NCBI RefSeq assembly: GCF_000219215.1
Contig: NC_015726.1
Location: forward strand, 1,426,001-1,490,000
Direction: 5' to 3'
DNA: 64,000 bases
DNA from: Cupriavidus necator N-1
GTDB taxonomy: Bacteria > Pseudomonadota > Gammaproteobacteria > Burkholderiales > Burkholderiaceae
Program-made: the position numbers and the translations under genes
Notes under the pieces: generated by a model
The model's input: only the letters and a program-made list of their open reading frames with translations
What the model was told of the DNA's origin: nothing
Database searches by the model: none
In this document: positions 8,432-17,094 of the stretch, one piece after another
How positions within the stretch are numbered: the first letter of the stretch is position 1
Layout of the letters: each line of letters begins with the position of its first letter

Positions 8432-8451
8432 GGGGAGCCGCCTGGCTCCCC
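8432..8451. terminator. Bidirectional terminator between convergent genes
   Basis: The stem GGGGAGCC/GGCTCCCC (8432-8439, 8444-8451) has a GCCT loop and lies between the convergent Bug gene and ABC operon. On the minus strand it is followed by TTTTTCAT, so termination should be stronger for the ABC operon. Confidence 0.75.
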
Positions 8452-8471
8452 CTCTTCATTGCACGCTGTCT

Positions 8472-9266
8472 TCAACCCAGCAAGAGCGCATCATCATCCA
8501 GCTGCTCGTGCCGCGTCTGCTCAAACATCTTCAGCAGGTCCGGCACATCCAGGCCCTTGCGCTTGTCGCCCGACACGTCCAGCACCACCTGCCCCTGGTG
8601 CAGCATCACCGTGCGCTGCCCATAGTCCAGCGCCTGGCGCATGCTGTGCGTCACCATCATCGTGGTCAGCTTGCTTTCCTCGACGATGCGCGCGGTCAGT
8701 TCCAGCACGAAGGCCGCGGTCTTCGGATCCAGTGCGGCCGTGTGCTCGTCCAGCAGCAGAATGCGCGACGGCTGCAGCGACGCCATCAGCAGGCTCACCG
8801 CCTGGCGCTGGCCACCGGAGAGCAGGCCGATGCGGTCGGTCAGGCGGTTTTCCAGGCCCAGGTTGAGCAGGCGCAGCTTCTCGCGGAACAGCTCGCGCGA
8901 GACGCGGTTTAGTGCCGGGCGGAAGCCGCGGCGGCTGCCGCGGGCCATGGCCAGGGCCATGTTTTCCTCGATGGTCAGCGCCTCGCAGGTGCCGGCCATC
9001 GGGTCCTGGAACACGCGGGCCACCAGTTGGGCGCGGTCCCATGCGGGCTGGCGCGTGACGTCGGTGTCATCGATGGCAATGCGGCCCGAGTCGACCATCT
9101 GGTCGCCGCTGATCGCGTTCAGGAAGGTCGACTTGCCGGCGCCGTTGGAGCCGATCACGGCCACGAACTGGCCGCTCGGGATCTCCAGGCTGAGGCCGCG
9201 CAGGGCGCGGGTCTCGATCGGGGTGCCCGGGTTGAAGGTGAGCTTCAGGTCTTGTGCGCGCAGCAT
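8472..9266 (-). CDS. ABC transporter ATP-binding protein
   Basis: This is a 264-residue ATPase with Walker A GSNGAGKST (about 39-47), signature LSGGQRQAVS, Walker B ILLLDEHTAALD and switch His in VTHSMRQAL. ATG 9266 is preferred over the upstream GTG (9275) because GGAGG sits 8 bp before it. The gene starts 1 bp after the permease stop, so the two are coupled. It is the last gene of a binding protein-permease-ATPase operon of the ABC_sub_bind (PF04392) class. It energises uptake at the inner membrane; the substrate is unassigned. Confidence 0.9.
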   Translation of the reverse strand: MLRAQDLKLTFNPGTPIETRALRGLSLEIPSGQFVAVIGSNGAGKSTFLNAISGDQMVDSGRIAIDDTDVTRQPAWDRAQLVARVFQDPMAGTCEALTIEENMALAMARGSRRGFRPALNRVSRELFREKLRLLNLGLENRLTDRIGLLSGGQRQAVSLLMASLQPSRILLLDEHTAALDPKTAAFVLELTARIVEESKLTTMMVTHSMRQALDYGQRTVMLHQGQVVLDVSGDKRKGLDVPDLLKMFEQTRHEQLDDDALLLG

Positions 9267-9267
9267 C

Positions 9268-10164
9268 TCAGGCACCTCCGTTCTTGCGGGCGAACAGCTT
9301 CTTGCGGGTCGCCGGCAGCACCAGCGCGATCGTCACCAGCGCGGCGGTGACCAGGTTCAGGTCCTGCGCCTTGAGGCCGATGAAGTCGCTGTTCAGCGCC
9401 AGCGCGATGAAGAAGCGGTACAGGATGGCGCCCAGCACCACGGCCAGCGTGGTCCAGATCAGGCGGCGTGCCGGCAGGATGGTTTCGCCGATGATCACCG
9501 CGGCCAGGCCGATCACGATGGTGCCGATGCCCATGGAGATATCGGAGCCGCCCTGCGTCTGCGCGAACAGCGCGCCGGCCAGTGCCACCAGCGCATTGGA
9601 CAGCGCCATGCCGGCCAGCGTGGCGCGGCCGGTGGGGATGCCCTGCGAGCGGGCCATGCGCGGGTTGGCGCCGGTGGCGCGCATCGCCAGGCCCAGCTGC
9701 GAGCTGAAGAACCAGTCCAGGCCGACCTTGGCCACCACCACCACCACGAGCAGCACCAGCGGGCGCAGCACGTAGTCAGGCAGCCATTCGGGCTGCAGGA
9801 TGGTGAAAAGCGTGGGCTCGGTGATCAGCGGCACATTGGGGCGGCCCATGATGCGCAGGTTGACCGAGTACAGCGCGATCATCATCAGGATACTGGCGAG
9901 CAGATCCATGATCTTCAGGCGCACATTGAGCCAGCCGGTGATGAAGCCTGCCAGCGCGCCGGCCGCGATCGCCACGGCAGTGGCCACGAACGGGTCCTGG
10001 CCGGCGGCGATCAGCGTCGCGGCGACGGCGCCGCCGAGCGGAAAGCTGCCATCAACGGTCAGGTCGGGGAAGTTGAGGATGCGGAAGGAGATCAGCACCC
10101 CGAGCGCCACCAGGCTGAAGATCAGGCCGATCTCCAGGGCGCCCAGAAGGGAAAAGAGGGACAT
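9268..10164 (-). CDS. ABC transporter permease
   Basis: The 298-residue integral membrane permease has eight or more hydrophobic segments and resembles the LivH/RbsC-like BPD_transp_2 family that pairs with ABC_sub_bind proteins. Motifs include ISFRILNFPDLTVDGSFPLG near the N-terminus and IGTIVIGLAAVIIGETILP in the second half. The start at 10164 (MSLFSLLGALEIG) follows a hairpin-rich intergenic gap. It sits between the binding-protein and ATPase genes. A related Gram-positive system (TrpXYZ) has been linked to tryptophan, but that is not evidence for the substrate here. Confidence 0.9.
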   Translation of the reverse strand: MSLFSLLGALEIGLIFSLVALGVLISFRILNFPDLTVDGSFPLGGAVAATLIAAGQDPFVATAVAIAAGALAGFITGWLNVRLKIMDLLASILMMIALYSVNLRIMGRPNVPLITEPTLFTILQPEWLPDYVLRPLVLLVVVVVAKVGLDWFFSSQLGLAMRATGANPRMARSQGIPTGRATLAGMALSNALVALAGALFAQTQGGSDISMGIGTIVIGLAAVIIGETILPARRLIWTTLAVVLGAILYRFFIALALNSDFIGLKAQDLNLVTAALVTIALVLPATRKKLFARKNGGA

Positions 10165-10269
10165 GGGGGAATCCTGTTGCAGGGGCTGGCGGCTGCCTTG
10201 GCGCCGCCTTCGGGGCGGGTGGGCCGGCACGCCCGTGTGGGGCTGCCGGCCGCCTCGCCCTGTTCTGTC

Positions 10270-10317
10270 CCGTCGGGCCGGATAGGCCCGACGGAGCACC
10301 CGCCGCCTTGCGGCGGC
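10270..10317. other. Two hairpins between binding-protein and permease genes
   Basis: Two perfect stem-loops lie in the gap between the binding-protein gene and the permease gene: CCGTCGGGCC/GGCCCGACGG (10270-10294) and GCCGCC/GGCGGC (10302-10317). Neither has a strong U tract. They probably protect the 3' end of the binding-protein mRNA or attenuate read-through, giving more binding protein than permease. Confidence 0.6.
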
Positions 10318-10339
10318 AGGAGGCAGTGCTGGTCTGTGC

Positions 10340-11317
10340 TTACTTGATGACCGTCTTGGCTTCCTTGACCAGCTCAGGCGACAGCGTGACGCCTTGCTTG
10401 GCAGCGGCGCCCGTGTTGACGAAGAGCTCCAGGTTGTCGCTGGTCTGCGAGGCGATCGCGCCCGGCTTCTCGCCCTTCAGGATGCGCACTACGACCTTGC
10501 CGGTCTGGTGGCCGAGGTCGCCGTAGTTGATGCCCAGCGCGGCCACGGCGCCACGCTTGACGCTGTCGGTATCGGCGGCCACCAGCGGGATCTTGGATTC
10601 GTTGGCGACCTTGACCAGGGACTCATACGCCGACACCACGTTGTTGTCGGTGTTGGTGTAGATCACGTCGACCTTGCCGATCAGGCTCTTGGCGGCCGGG
10701 CCGATGTCAACGGTACGCGGCGCGGCGGCTTCCTTGAGCGTCAGGCCGTCCTTGGCCAGCAGCTCCTTCAGTTCCTTGACCACGACCACCGAGTTGGCTT
10801 CGCCCGGGTTGTAGACCATGCCCACGGTCTTGGCCTTGGGCACCACGCGCTTGATCAGGGCGACCTGCTTGTCCAGCGGCAGCTTGTCCGACACGCCGGT
10901 CACGTTGGTGCCCGAGGCCGACCAGCTCTTGACCAGCTGCGCGGCGACCGGATCGGTCACGCCCGAGTACACCACCGGCACGGTCTTGGTGGCGGCAACC
11001 ACGGCCTGGGCCGACGGCGTGGCGATGGCAACGATGGCGTTCGGGTTGTCGCCGACGAACTTGCGGGCGATCTGCGCCGCGGTGCCGGTGTTGCCCTGGG
11101 CACTCTGGTATTCCCACTTCAGGCTCTTGTCGGCGTCATAGCCGGCGGCCTTCAGTTCGGCGCGCACGCCGTCGCGGATGGCGTCCAGCGCGGGATGGTC
11201 AACGATCGACAGCACCTTGACGGTCTGGGCCTGCACGGCGCCGCCGTACAGCAGTGCCAGCGCCACGGCGCCGCCCAGGATGGACTTGGTTGCTGCGAGA
11301 CCCCTGATGGACTTCAT
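10340..11317 (-). CDS. ABC transporter substrate-binding protein (ABC_sub_bind family)
   Basis: The 325-residue exported protein has a signal peptide (about 1-30, ending GGAVQAQ) and a two-lobed periplasmic-binding fold, with VYSGVTDPVAAQLV, TNVTGVSDKLP, VGMVYNPGEANSV and ALGINYGDLGHQTG as family markers of PF04392. It is the first gene of the operon with a permease and ATPase. The natural ATG is at 11317; longer upstream frames lack a ribosome site. The ligand is unknown; family members have been connected to aromatic amino acids, but no specificity residues can be read here. Confidence 0.9.
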   Translation of the reverse strand: MKSIRGLAATKSILGGAVALALLYGGAVQAQTVKVLSIVDHPALDAIRDGVRAELKAAGYDADKSLKWEYQSAQGNTGTAAQIARKFVGDNPNAIVAIATPSAQAVVAATKTVPVVYSGVTDPVAAQLVKSWSASGTNVTGVSDKLPLDKQVALIKRVVPKAKTVGMVYNPGEANSVVVVKELKELLAKDGLTLKEAAAPRTVDIGPAAKSLIGKVDVIYTNTDNNVVSAYESLVKVANESKIPLVAADTDSVKRGAVAALGINYGDLGHQTGKVVVRILKGEKPGAIASQTSDNLELFVNTGAAAKQGVTLSPELVKEAKTVIK

Positions 11318-11955
11318 TGTCTGTTCTCCCCCGAAACTCGGTTCTGGATTGGATACGGCCGCGGATGGTTCGGTCCGCCGTCCTGGCCCGCGCGCATGCT
11401 GGCGTACGGTGCCGGTCCGGGCGGGCGCGGCGGCTTCCTGCGGCTGGAGGGAGCGTGCGCGGGCGCGTCGGATGCGACAGCGATAAGCCTGCGAGGATAC
11501 CACTTCCCGCGCACGATATGGACAGTCATCATGCCGAAGTGGGGCATCGGATGCTGTCAGACGCCCGCAATCCGCCATCGAGGCGCATTTTATTGCGCGG
11601 GATTCATATTTTGCTTGTGGATTACCCTGATTGCGGCGGCGACATCTTCATGCAATTGCGCGATCCGGGTGTCGAGGCTTTCCTCGATCCCTGGCTTTCA
11701 CCAGCATGATGAAAACGATGCGGCACGCGCCACGTAGTGGCGGTCAAAGCGGGGATCTTGAATTCACGTTTCGAAAAGATTCATGTCTTCCGATCGATAT
11801 CCGGAATTTCAGATCAGCTAGCATTCATCCACCGTGGCAGCGCCGGGACACCCCTGGAAGAGGGCTTTGCCCCGAACTCTCCGGCACATCGCCGGATCCG
11901 CGAGCGATGAGATGGATTGTCCTCCGTGATGGCATCAAAACCTGTGAGGTTCGCT
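11318..11955. other. Intergenic region without a recognisable gene
   Basis: About 640 bp separate the divergent ABC operon and the DUF2092-like lipoprotein gene. Parts (about 11520-11830) are more AT-rich than the surroundings and should hold both promoters. Small hairpins occur, for example CCGGC-ACATC-GCCGG (about 11880-11894) and GCGCA-TTTTAT-TGCGC near 11582. I see no convincing open frame, tRNA or known RNA motif. Confidence 0.5.
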
Positions 11956-12774
11956 ATGTATCGTGTCTTGAGTATTGCCGTGCTGGGGGTCTCGCTTGCG
12001 GCGTGCAGCAGCCCGGCCCCGACAGCTTCGGCGCCGGTTACCCAGCCCGCGTCGGTCCAGCCCGCGGCTTCCACTGAACCGGCGGCTGCCAGCAAGCCGG
12101 CAGCCAATGCCGTGGACCCGGCGGTGATCCAGGCCCTGAACAACATGGGCACCTACCTGTCGACGCTGAAGCGTTTCAGCGTCGATATCGACCTGGACGG
12201 AGAGCGCGTCCTGGCCGATGGCCAGAAGCTGCAGCATTCGGCGACCGCCAAGGTCGACATCGACCGGCCGAACAAGATGCGGGCGCAGATGCGAAGCGCG
12301 CGCGCGCAACGTGACCTGATCTACGACGGCAAGACCGTTACGCTCTACCAGCCGGCGCAAAAGTACTACGCGTCAGCCGGCGTGACGGAAAACCTTGGCG
12401 ATCTGATCGTTCATCTGCGCCAGCGGTTCGGGATCGAGGTGCCGATCGGCGACCTGTTCCTGTGGGGAACGCCCGCGGCACCCGTGGACAACATCACCTC
12501 GGCCATGTATGCGGGCAGCGACTACATCGATGGCACCCTCTGCGATCACTATGCCTTGCGCCAGGAGGCGGTCGACTGGCAGATCTGGATTGCAAGCGGC
12601 AGCCGTCCGGTGCCGCGCAAGGTGGTGATGACCAACCGGGCTGACGAGGCACGTCCGCAGTCGGTAACCTGGCTGGACTGGAAGCTGAAGCCGGCTTTCA
12701 AGGATTCCGTCTTCCACTTCACGCCGCCGCAGGGCGCCCGTGAGGCCAAGTTCGTTCCGCTCAAGACCCAGTGA
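11956..12774 (+). CDS. DUF2092-like exported lipoprotein
   Basis: The 272-residue product starts with a lipoprotein signal (MYRVLSIAVLGVSLAAC, lipobox LAAC), then an Ala/Pro-rich linker, then a beta-rich domain with YLSTLKRFSVDIDLDGERVL and a C-terminal HFTPPQGAREAKFV. This pattern fits DUF2092, a LolA/LppX-like periplasmic fold. I chose ATG 11956 because TGAGGT lies 6 bp upstream and the signal peptide becomes normal; ATG 11929 would add nine residues. It sits 11 bp before a small Asn/Val-rich exported protein gene, so the two form an operon. A role in lipid or envelope handling is only suggested by the fold. Confidence 0.78.
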   Translation: MYRVLSIAVLGVSLAACSSPAPTASAPVTQPASVQPAASTEPAAASKPAANAVDPAVIQALNNMGTYLSTLKRFSVDIDLDGERVLADGQKLQHSATAKVDIDRPNKMRAQMRSARAQRDLIYDGKTVTLYQPAQKYYASAGVTENLGDLIVHLRQRFGIEVPIGDLFLWGTPAAPVDNITSAMYAGSDYIDGTLCDHYALRQEAVDWQIWIASGSRPVPRKVVMTNRADEARPQSVTWLDWKLKPAFKDSVFHFTPPQGAREAKFVPLKTQ

Positions 12775-12785
12775 AGGAGAGGCAC

Positions 12786-13271
12786 ATGAAACGAGTCGAA
12801 ACGTCCCTCCTCGCGGTCCTGGGTGCCGTCGTGCTTGCCACCTATGGCTGGGTGCCGCAGGCTGAAGCGCGTGGCGGCGGTCACGCCGCGGGGCGCGGCG
12901 GTGGTGGCGGCGGCGCACAGGTCAGCAACGTGCGGGCCGACGCGCGCACGAACAATGTCCGCAGCGCCAGCGTGAACAGTGTCAGTGCCAACCGGAATGT
13001 CAACGTCAATACGAACCGGAACGTCAACGTCAATGTCGACACGCATGGCGGATGCTGCGGCGGCTGGGACAATGACTACCATCCGGTTGCCACCGCTGCC
13101 GCCGTTACCGCAACGGTGGCTGTGACCGCTGCCGTGGTGGGGTCGGTCGTGCGCTCGGTCCCGCCAAGCTGCGTCCCGGTCAGCTATGGCGGCATGGTGT
13201 ACCAGCAATGCGGCAGCACCTGGTATCAGCCGCAGGGAACCCAGTACGTCGTGGTGAATGCTCCGTACTGA
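12786..13271 (+). CDS. Small exported protein with Asn-Val repeats
   Basis: The 161-residue product has a signal peptide (ending about QAEARGGG), a glycine-rich patch, then a low-complexity stretch of alternating Asn and Val (NRNVNVNTNRNVNVNVD, about 71-87), a CCGGWDNDYHP motif, an Ala/Val hydrophobic segment (about 105-125) and a C-terminal CVPVSYGGMVYQQCGSTWY. The paired cysteines in the last region could form a disulfide. AAGGAGAGG precedes ATG 12786. It follows the DUF2092-like gene by 11 bp. I do not recognise a function; this architecture recurs beside DUF2092 genes as far as I recall. Confidence 0.75.
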   Translation: MKRVETSLLAVLGAVVLATYGWVPQAEARGGGHAAGRGGGGGGAQVSNVRADARTNNVRSASVNSVSANRNVNVNTNRNVNVNVDTHGGCCGGWDNDYHPVATAAAVTATVAVTAAVVGSVVRSVPPSCVPVSYGGMVYQQCGSTWYQPQGTQYVVVNAPY

Positions 13272-13324
13272 CGCGGCCGGCTGCGATGGGTTGAGCCGCG
13301 CCAGTCCTGCCTGACGGCGCCGGC

Positions 13325-14359
13325 TCAGCCGCGCAGCGCCGCGGCGCACTCGCGCACCAGCGCCGGGCCGCGGTAGATCAGGCCGCTGTAGACCTGCACC
13401 AGCTTCGCGCCGGCATCGATCTTGGCGCGCGCATCGGCGCCGCCGAAGATGCCGCCCACGCCGATGATCGGCACCGCGTCGCCGACCACGCCGTGCAGCG
13501 CGCGCACCACCCGGGTCGAGGCCTCGAACACCGGGCGGCCGGACAGGCCACCGGCTTCTTCAGCGTGGGGCAGGCCCTTGACCGCCTCGCGCGAGATGGT
13601 GGTGTTGGTGGCGATCACGCCGTCGATCTTGTGCCGCACCAGCGCGTCGCCGATGTTGCCGACCTGGTCGGCATCCAGGTCCGGCGCGATCTTCAGCGCC
13701 AGCGGCACGTAGCGCTTGTGCTGGTCGGCCAGGCGCTGCTGCGCGTCCTTCAGCGTCGACAGCAGGCTGTCCAGCTCGCTCGCGCCTTGCAGCTGGCGCA
13801 GGTTCTTGGTGTTGGGCGACGAGATATTGACCGTCACGTAGCTGGCGTGCGGGTAGACGCGCTCCAGGCAGTAGAGGTAGTCATCGTTGGCGCGCTCGAT
13901 CGGCGTATCGGCGTTCTTGCCGATGTTCAGCCCCAGCACGCCGCCCTCGGCCTTCCAGCGCGAGGCCCGCACATTGGCGACAAAGGCATCGACGCCGCCG
14001 TTGTTGAAGCCCATGCGGTTGATCAGCGCATCTGCCTGCGGCAGCCGGAACATGCGCGGGCGCGGGTTGCCCGGCTGCGCGCGCGGCGTGACCGTGCCCA
14101 CCTCGATAGAGCCGAAGCCGAGCGCGGCCAGCCCGTCGATATAGGCGCCGTCCTTGTCCAGCCCCGCGGCCAGGCCGACCGGGTTGGGGAAACGCACCCC
14201 CATGACCGTGCGCGGGTCGTCGGCGATCTTATTGCCGATGCAGCCGCCCAGGCCCATGCGGCGGGCGCGCAGCAGGTTGTTCAGCGTGAAATGGTGGGCG
14301 TCCTCGGCATCCATCGAGAACAGGGCCGGGCGAAACAGGGGGTAGAGCGCGTTGAGCAC
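13325..14359 (-). CDS. pyrD: Dihydroorotate dehydrogenase (quinone), class 2
   Basis: The 344-residue class 2 enzyme oxidises dihydroorotate to orotate with FMN and passes electrons to quinone at the inner membrane. The N-terminal amphipathic region ([20 protein letters not shown]) is the membrane-docking part. Seen are [10 protein letters not shown], the catalytic serine loop [15 protein letters not shown], and the FMN phosphate loop [10 protein letters not shown]. The start is inferred as GTG at 14359, which places the N-terminus as in E. coli PyrD; no clear Shine-Dalgarno precedes it. It is the last gene of a minus-strand run with bpt, aat and a NUDIX gene. Confidence 0.95.
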   Translation of the reverse strand: MLNALYPLFRPALFSMDAEDAHHFTLNNLLRARRMGLGGCIGNKIADDPRTVMGVRFPNPVGLAAGLDKDGAYIDGLAALGFGSIEVGTVTPRAQPGNPRPRMFRLPQADALINRMGFNNGGVDAFVANVRASRWKAEGGVLGLNIGKNADTPIERANDDYLYCLERVYPHASYVTVNISSPNTKNLRQLQGASELDSLLSTLKDAQQRLADQHKRYVPLALKIAPDLDADQVGNIGDALVRHKIDGVIATNTTISREAVKGLPHAEEAGGLSGRPVFEASTRVVRALHGVVGDAVPIIGVGGIFGGADARAKIDAGAKLVQVYSGLIYRGPALVRECAAALRG

Positions 14360-14447
14360 GTGAGGCAGGGCAGAGTGAATACCAGGCCCGCATTGTAGCG
14401 GCTGGGCCGCATACCCGGGCAGCGCGCGGACGGATGCCGCGACCCGC

Positions 14448-15236
14448 CTATTCCCGGGTGGGTGCAGGCGCGGCGGTGGCCGTATCCCCGGCTTCGTCCT
14501 CGAACGCATGCCAGTGGTTGCCGGTCAGCACCTGCAGCGGCCGGAAGCGTGCCTTGTAGGCCATCTTGCGGCTGTCGGCGATCCAGTAGCCCAGGTAGAG
14601 GTGCGGCAGGCCCAGCTCGCGCGTCTGGCGGATCTGCCACAGGATGTTGTAGGTGCCGTAGCTGGCGTTGCGTTCGAGCGGGTCGTAGAAGGTGTAGACC
14701 GACGACAGCCCGTCGTCGAGCACGTCGATCATGCTGACCATGCGCAGGCGCCCGGCCTCGGGCGAGCCCGGCGGTTCGCGGAACTCCACCAGACGGGAGT
14801 TGACGCGGCTCTGCAGCAGGAATTGTTCGTACTGGTCGCGGCTGTCCTGGTCCATGCCGCCGCCGGCGTGGCGCATCGACTGGTACAGCAGGTACAGCGA
14901 ATAATGCTCTTCGACATAGGTCAGCGGCGCCACCAGTGCCTGCAGGTGCTGGTGGCGGCTCCAGGCGCGGCGCTGCGAGCGGTCCGGCGCGAACTGGTCG
15001 ACCACCACGCGGCATGGCGTGCAGGCGTGGCATTCGTCGCAATACGGCCGGTAGGTGAAGATGCCGCTGCGGCGAAAGCCGGCGCGCACCAGGCGTGAAT
15101 AGACGTCGGCATTGATCAGGTGCGCCGGGGTGGCGACCTGGGAGCGTGCCATGCGGCCGTCGAGATAGCTGCAAGCGTAGGGCGCCGTGGCATAGAACTG
15201 CAGCGCGGAGAGCGGAAGTTCCTTCAGCTTGCTCAT
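14448..15236 (-). CDS. bpt: Aspartate/glutamate leucyltransferase (Bpt)
   Basis: The 262-residue protein belongs to the arginyltransferase-like (ATE) family. It has the N-terminal cysteine cluster [13 protein letters not shown] (about 65-77) and the GNAT-like C-terminal part containing [20 protein letters not shown] and [18 protein letters not shown]. Bacterial Bpt transfers leucine from Leu-tRNA to proteins with N-terminal Asp or Glu, feeding them to ClpAP through ClpS. It lies beside aat, the other aminoacyl-transferase of the bacterial N-degron pathway. Length and cysteines are normal. Confidence 0.93.
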   Translation of the reverse strand: MSKLKELPLSALQFYATAPYACSYLDGRMARSQVATPAHLINADVYSRLVRAGFRRSGIFTYRPYCDECHACTPCRVVVDQFAPDRSQRRAWSRHQHLQALVAPLTYVEEHYSLYLLYQSMRHAGGGMDQDSRDQYEQFLLQSRVNSRLVEFREPPGSPEAGRLRMVSMIDVLDDGLSSVYTFYDPLERNASYGTYNILWQIRQTRELGLPHLYLGYWIADSRKMAYKARFRPLQVLTGNHWHAFEDEAGDTATAAPAPTRE

Positions 15237-15304
15237 GACTCAGGGGGCTCCGGGCGGGACGATGCGGCCGGACGCGCAGTCAGCGGGGCGCCCCGTGCCA
15301 GGTT

Positions 15305-16057
15305 TCAGCCGGCCGGCGCGGCTGGCGTCCCGGCCCAGCGCTCCAGCACCGATTTGTCGAACCGCCACGGGCTGATCGCCGGTTGCGCCGTCGCCGCCCG
15401 CACATGGGCCACGAATTCCGCGCGGGGGATCGGGCGCGCACCCAGCGAGGCCAGGTGGTCGGTTTCCTGCTGGCAGTCTATCATCGCCACGCCGTGATTG
15501 CCGAGGAACGCGCACAGCGCCGCCAGCGCAATCTTTGATGCATCGGTGCGGTGCGCGAACATCGATTCGCCGAAGAACATCCGCCCCAGCGCCACCCCAT
15601 ACAGGCCGCCCACGCGTTCGCCGCGGTACCAGCTTTCGACCGAATGGGCCATGCCGTTGCGGTGCAGCGTACCGTACGCGGCAATGATGTCGTCGGTGAT
15701 CCAGGTGCCATCCTGGCCGTCGCGCGGCGTGGTCGCACAGGCGCGCATCACCGCCAGGAAGTCGTCGTCGACGCGGATCTCCCAGTCAGCATCGCGCAGC
15801 ACGCGGCGCAGGGTCTTGCGCAGGTTGAGCGAGACGCGCAGCGCCGACGGGGGCAGCACCATGCGCGGATCGGTGCTCCACCACAGCACCGGCTGGCCAC
15901 TCGAATACCACGGGAAGATGCCCTGGCGGTACGCCAGCAGCAGCCGCTGGGGCGACAGGTCGCGGCTGGCCGCCAGCAGGCCGGGGGCCTCGGAATCGGG
16001 CCCAAGCGCCTCGGCAACCGGCGGAAACGGATCTTGCGGGTCCAGCCAGGCAATCAT
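15305..16057 (-). CDS. aat: Leucyl/phenylalanyl-tRNA-protein transferase
   Basis: The 250-residue enzyme attaches Leu or Phe from aminoacyl-tRNA to N-terminal Arg or Lys, marking proteins for ClpS/ClpAP. Family motifs seen are [55 protein letters not shown] and the C-terminal IDCQQ. The length equals the family norm. It lies between the NUDIX gene and bpt on the same strand, so both branches of the N-degron pathway are probably made together. Confidence 0.95.
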   Translation of the reverse strand: MIAWLDPQDPFPPVAEALGPDSEAPGLLAASRDLSPQRLLLAYRQGIFPWYSSGQPVLWWSTDPRMVLPPSALRVSLNLRKTLRRVLRDADWEIRVDDDFLAVMRACATTPRDGQDGTWITDDIIAAYGTLHRNGMAHSVESWYRGERVGGLYGVALGRMFFGESMFAHRTDASKIALAALCAFLGNHGVAMIDCQQETDHLASLGARPIPRAEFVAHVRAATAQPAISPWRFDKSVLERWAGTPAAPAG

Positions 16058-16097
16058 GCGGGCTGCGCCGTAGGGCGATGCGCGGCAGCCGCGCCGC

Positions 16098-16682
16098 TCA
16101 GGGCGTGACCGTGGCCCGGCTGGTCAGCGGGCGCATCGGCTTGTCGATATCCAGGCTGTGCAGCCGGAAGCTGCCGTCCTGCAGCCGGCCGGCGGCGCGG
16201 TCGGCAAAGAAGCAGCGCAGGGTGTGGATCACGGTGGGGAACGCCAGTTCATCCCAGGGCACATCGGCCTCTTCCACCAGCTTGACCTCCAGGCTTTCCT
16301 CGCCGGGGGCGACATCCAGGTCGTCCAGCGTGGCCAGGTAGAAAAGATGCACCTGGTGCACATGCGGCACGTTCAGGATCGAGAACAGTTCCCCAACTTG
16401 CACGCGCGCGCCGGCTTCTTCCAGTGTCTCGCGCGAGGCGGCCTGCACGGTGGTCTCGCCGATCTCCATGAAGCCCGCCGGCAGGGTCCAGAACCCGTAG
16501 CGCGGCTCGATCGCGCGCTTGCACAGCAGGATCTTGTCTTCCCACACCGGGATCGTGCCGACGACGTTGCGGGGATTGACGTAGTGGATGGTGCCGCAGT
16601 TGTCGCAAACACTGCGCGGGCGGTTGTCGCCGTCAGGCACGCGCAACACGACCGCATGACCACAGTTCGAGCAGAATTTCAT
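16098..16682 (-). CDS. Zinc-ribbon NUDIX hydrolase
   Basis: The 194-residue product begins with a zinc ribbon (CSNCG at residues 4-8 and CDNCG at about 26-30) and continues with a NUDIX fold. The box [20 protein letters not shown] matches GX5EX7REUXEEXGU. It hydrolyses a nucleoside diphosphate linked to another group; the exact substrate (NADH, ADP-ribose or a damaged nucleotide) cannot be told. ATG 16682 begins just before the zinc ribbon. It is the first gene of the run NUDIX-aat-bpt-pyrD, with short gaps. Confidence 0.9.
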   Translation of the reverse strand: MKFCSNCGHAVVLRVPDGDNRPRSVCDNCGTIHYVNPRNVVGTIPVWEDKILLCKRAIEPRYGFWTLPAGFMEIGETTVQAASRETLEEAGARVQVGELFSILNVPHVHQVHLFYLATLDDLDVAPGEESLEVKLVEEADVPWDELAFPTVIHTLRCFFADRAAGRLQDGSFRLHSLDIDKPMRPLTSRATVTP

Positions 16683-16830
16683 GAGGGGTGTCCGGGAGGA
16701 ATGGCGAAAGTGTATCACCCTCGCCGAGGGGGCCGGCAGGCATGATTGGGGCGGTGGGGCACCATCGGTCAACGCAACCTGCGTGCTGCACGGAGGGCAG
16801 CATCCGATTGCCAGCACCGGGGCAGCAGAA

Positions 16831-16857
16831 AACAAAAAACCCGCCAGAGGCGGGTTT
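16831..16857 (-). terminator. Terminator of the initiator tRNA gene
   Basis: A 9 bp stem AAACCCGCC/GGCGGGTTT (16837-16857) has a 3-nt loop and is followed on the minus strand by TTTTTTGTTTT. It lies 40 bp past the tRNA 3' end and is a textbook rho-independent terminator. Confidence 0.9.
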
Positions 16858-16896
16858 ATCTGCTTTAACGGCGCCACATGATACGCATCATGCGGT

Positions 16897-16972
16897 TGGT
16901 TGCGGGGGCAGGACTTGAACCTGCGACCTTCGGGTTATGAGCCCGACGAGCTGCCAACTGCTCCACCCCGCG
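16897..16972 (-). tRNA. Initiator tRNA-Met (anticodon CAT)
   Basis: The minus strand folds as a 76-nt cloverleaf. The acceptor stem is CGCGGGG/CCCCGCA with the C1-A72 mismatch, the D arm GAGC/GCTC, the anticodon stem TCGGG/CCCGA with loop CTCATAA, and the T arm GCAGG-TTCAAGT-CCTGC. CCA is encoded. The C1-A72 mismatch and three consecutive G-C pairs in the anticodon stem identify the initiator type rather than elongator Met. A terminator follows. Confidence 0.96.
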
Positions 16973-17094
16973 TCCGTCGAAGAAAAGATTATATGGCATC
17001 CGGTTGCGCAATGCAACACTTGTTTAAAAATACCTTCCAGCGGTGAGCATTGCCGCCTGCCATAACGATTAGATCGCCGGCACGGGGCAGAGGT

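Noticed and set aside
8641..10347. A 568-codon plus-strand open frame across the ABC ATPase and permease genes
   Set aside because: It is antisense to two genes with strong ABC motifs and shows no domain; expected by chance in this base composition.
12973..13045. Short repeats around 13 kb as a possible CRISPR or tandem DNA array
   Set aside because: The repeat units are in frame and encode the Asn-Val stretch of a protein; no spacers of constant length exist.
13260..14400. A regulatory RNA or attenuator upstream of pyrD
   Set aside because: The short gap before pyrD shows no leader peptide or terminator-like stem on the coding strand.
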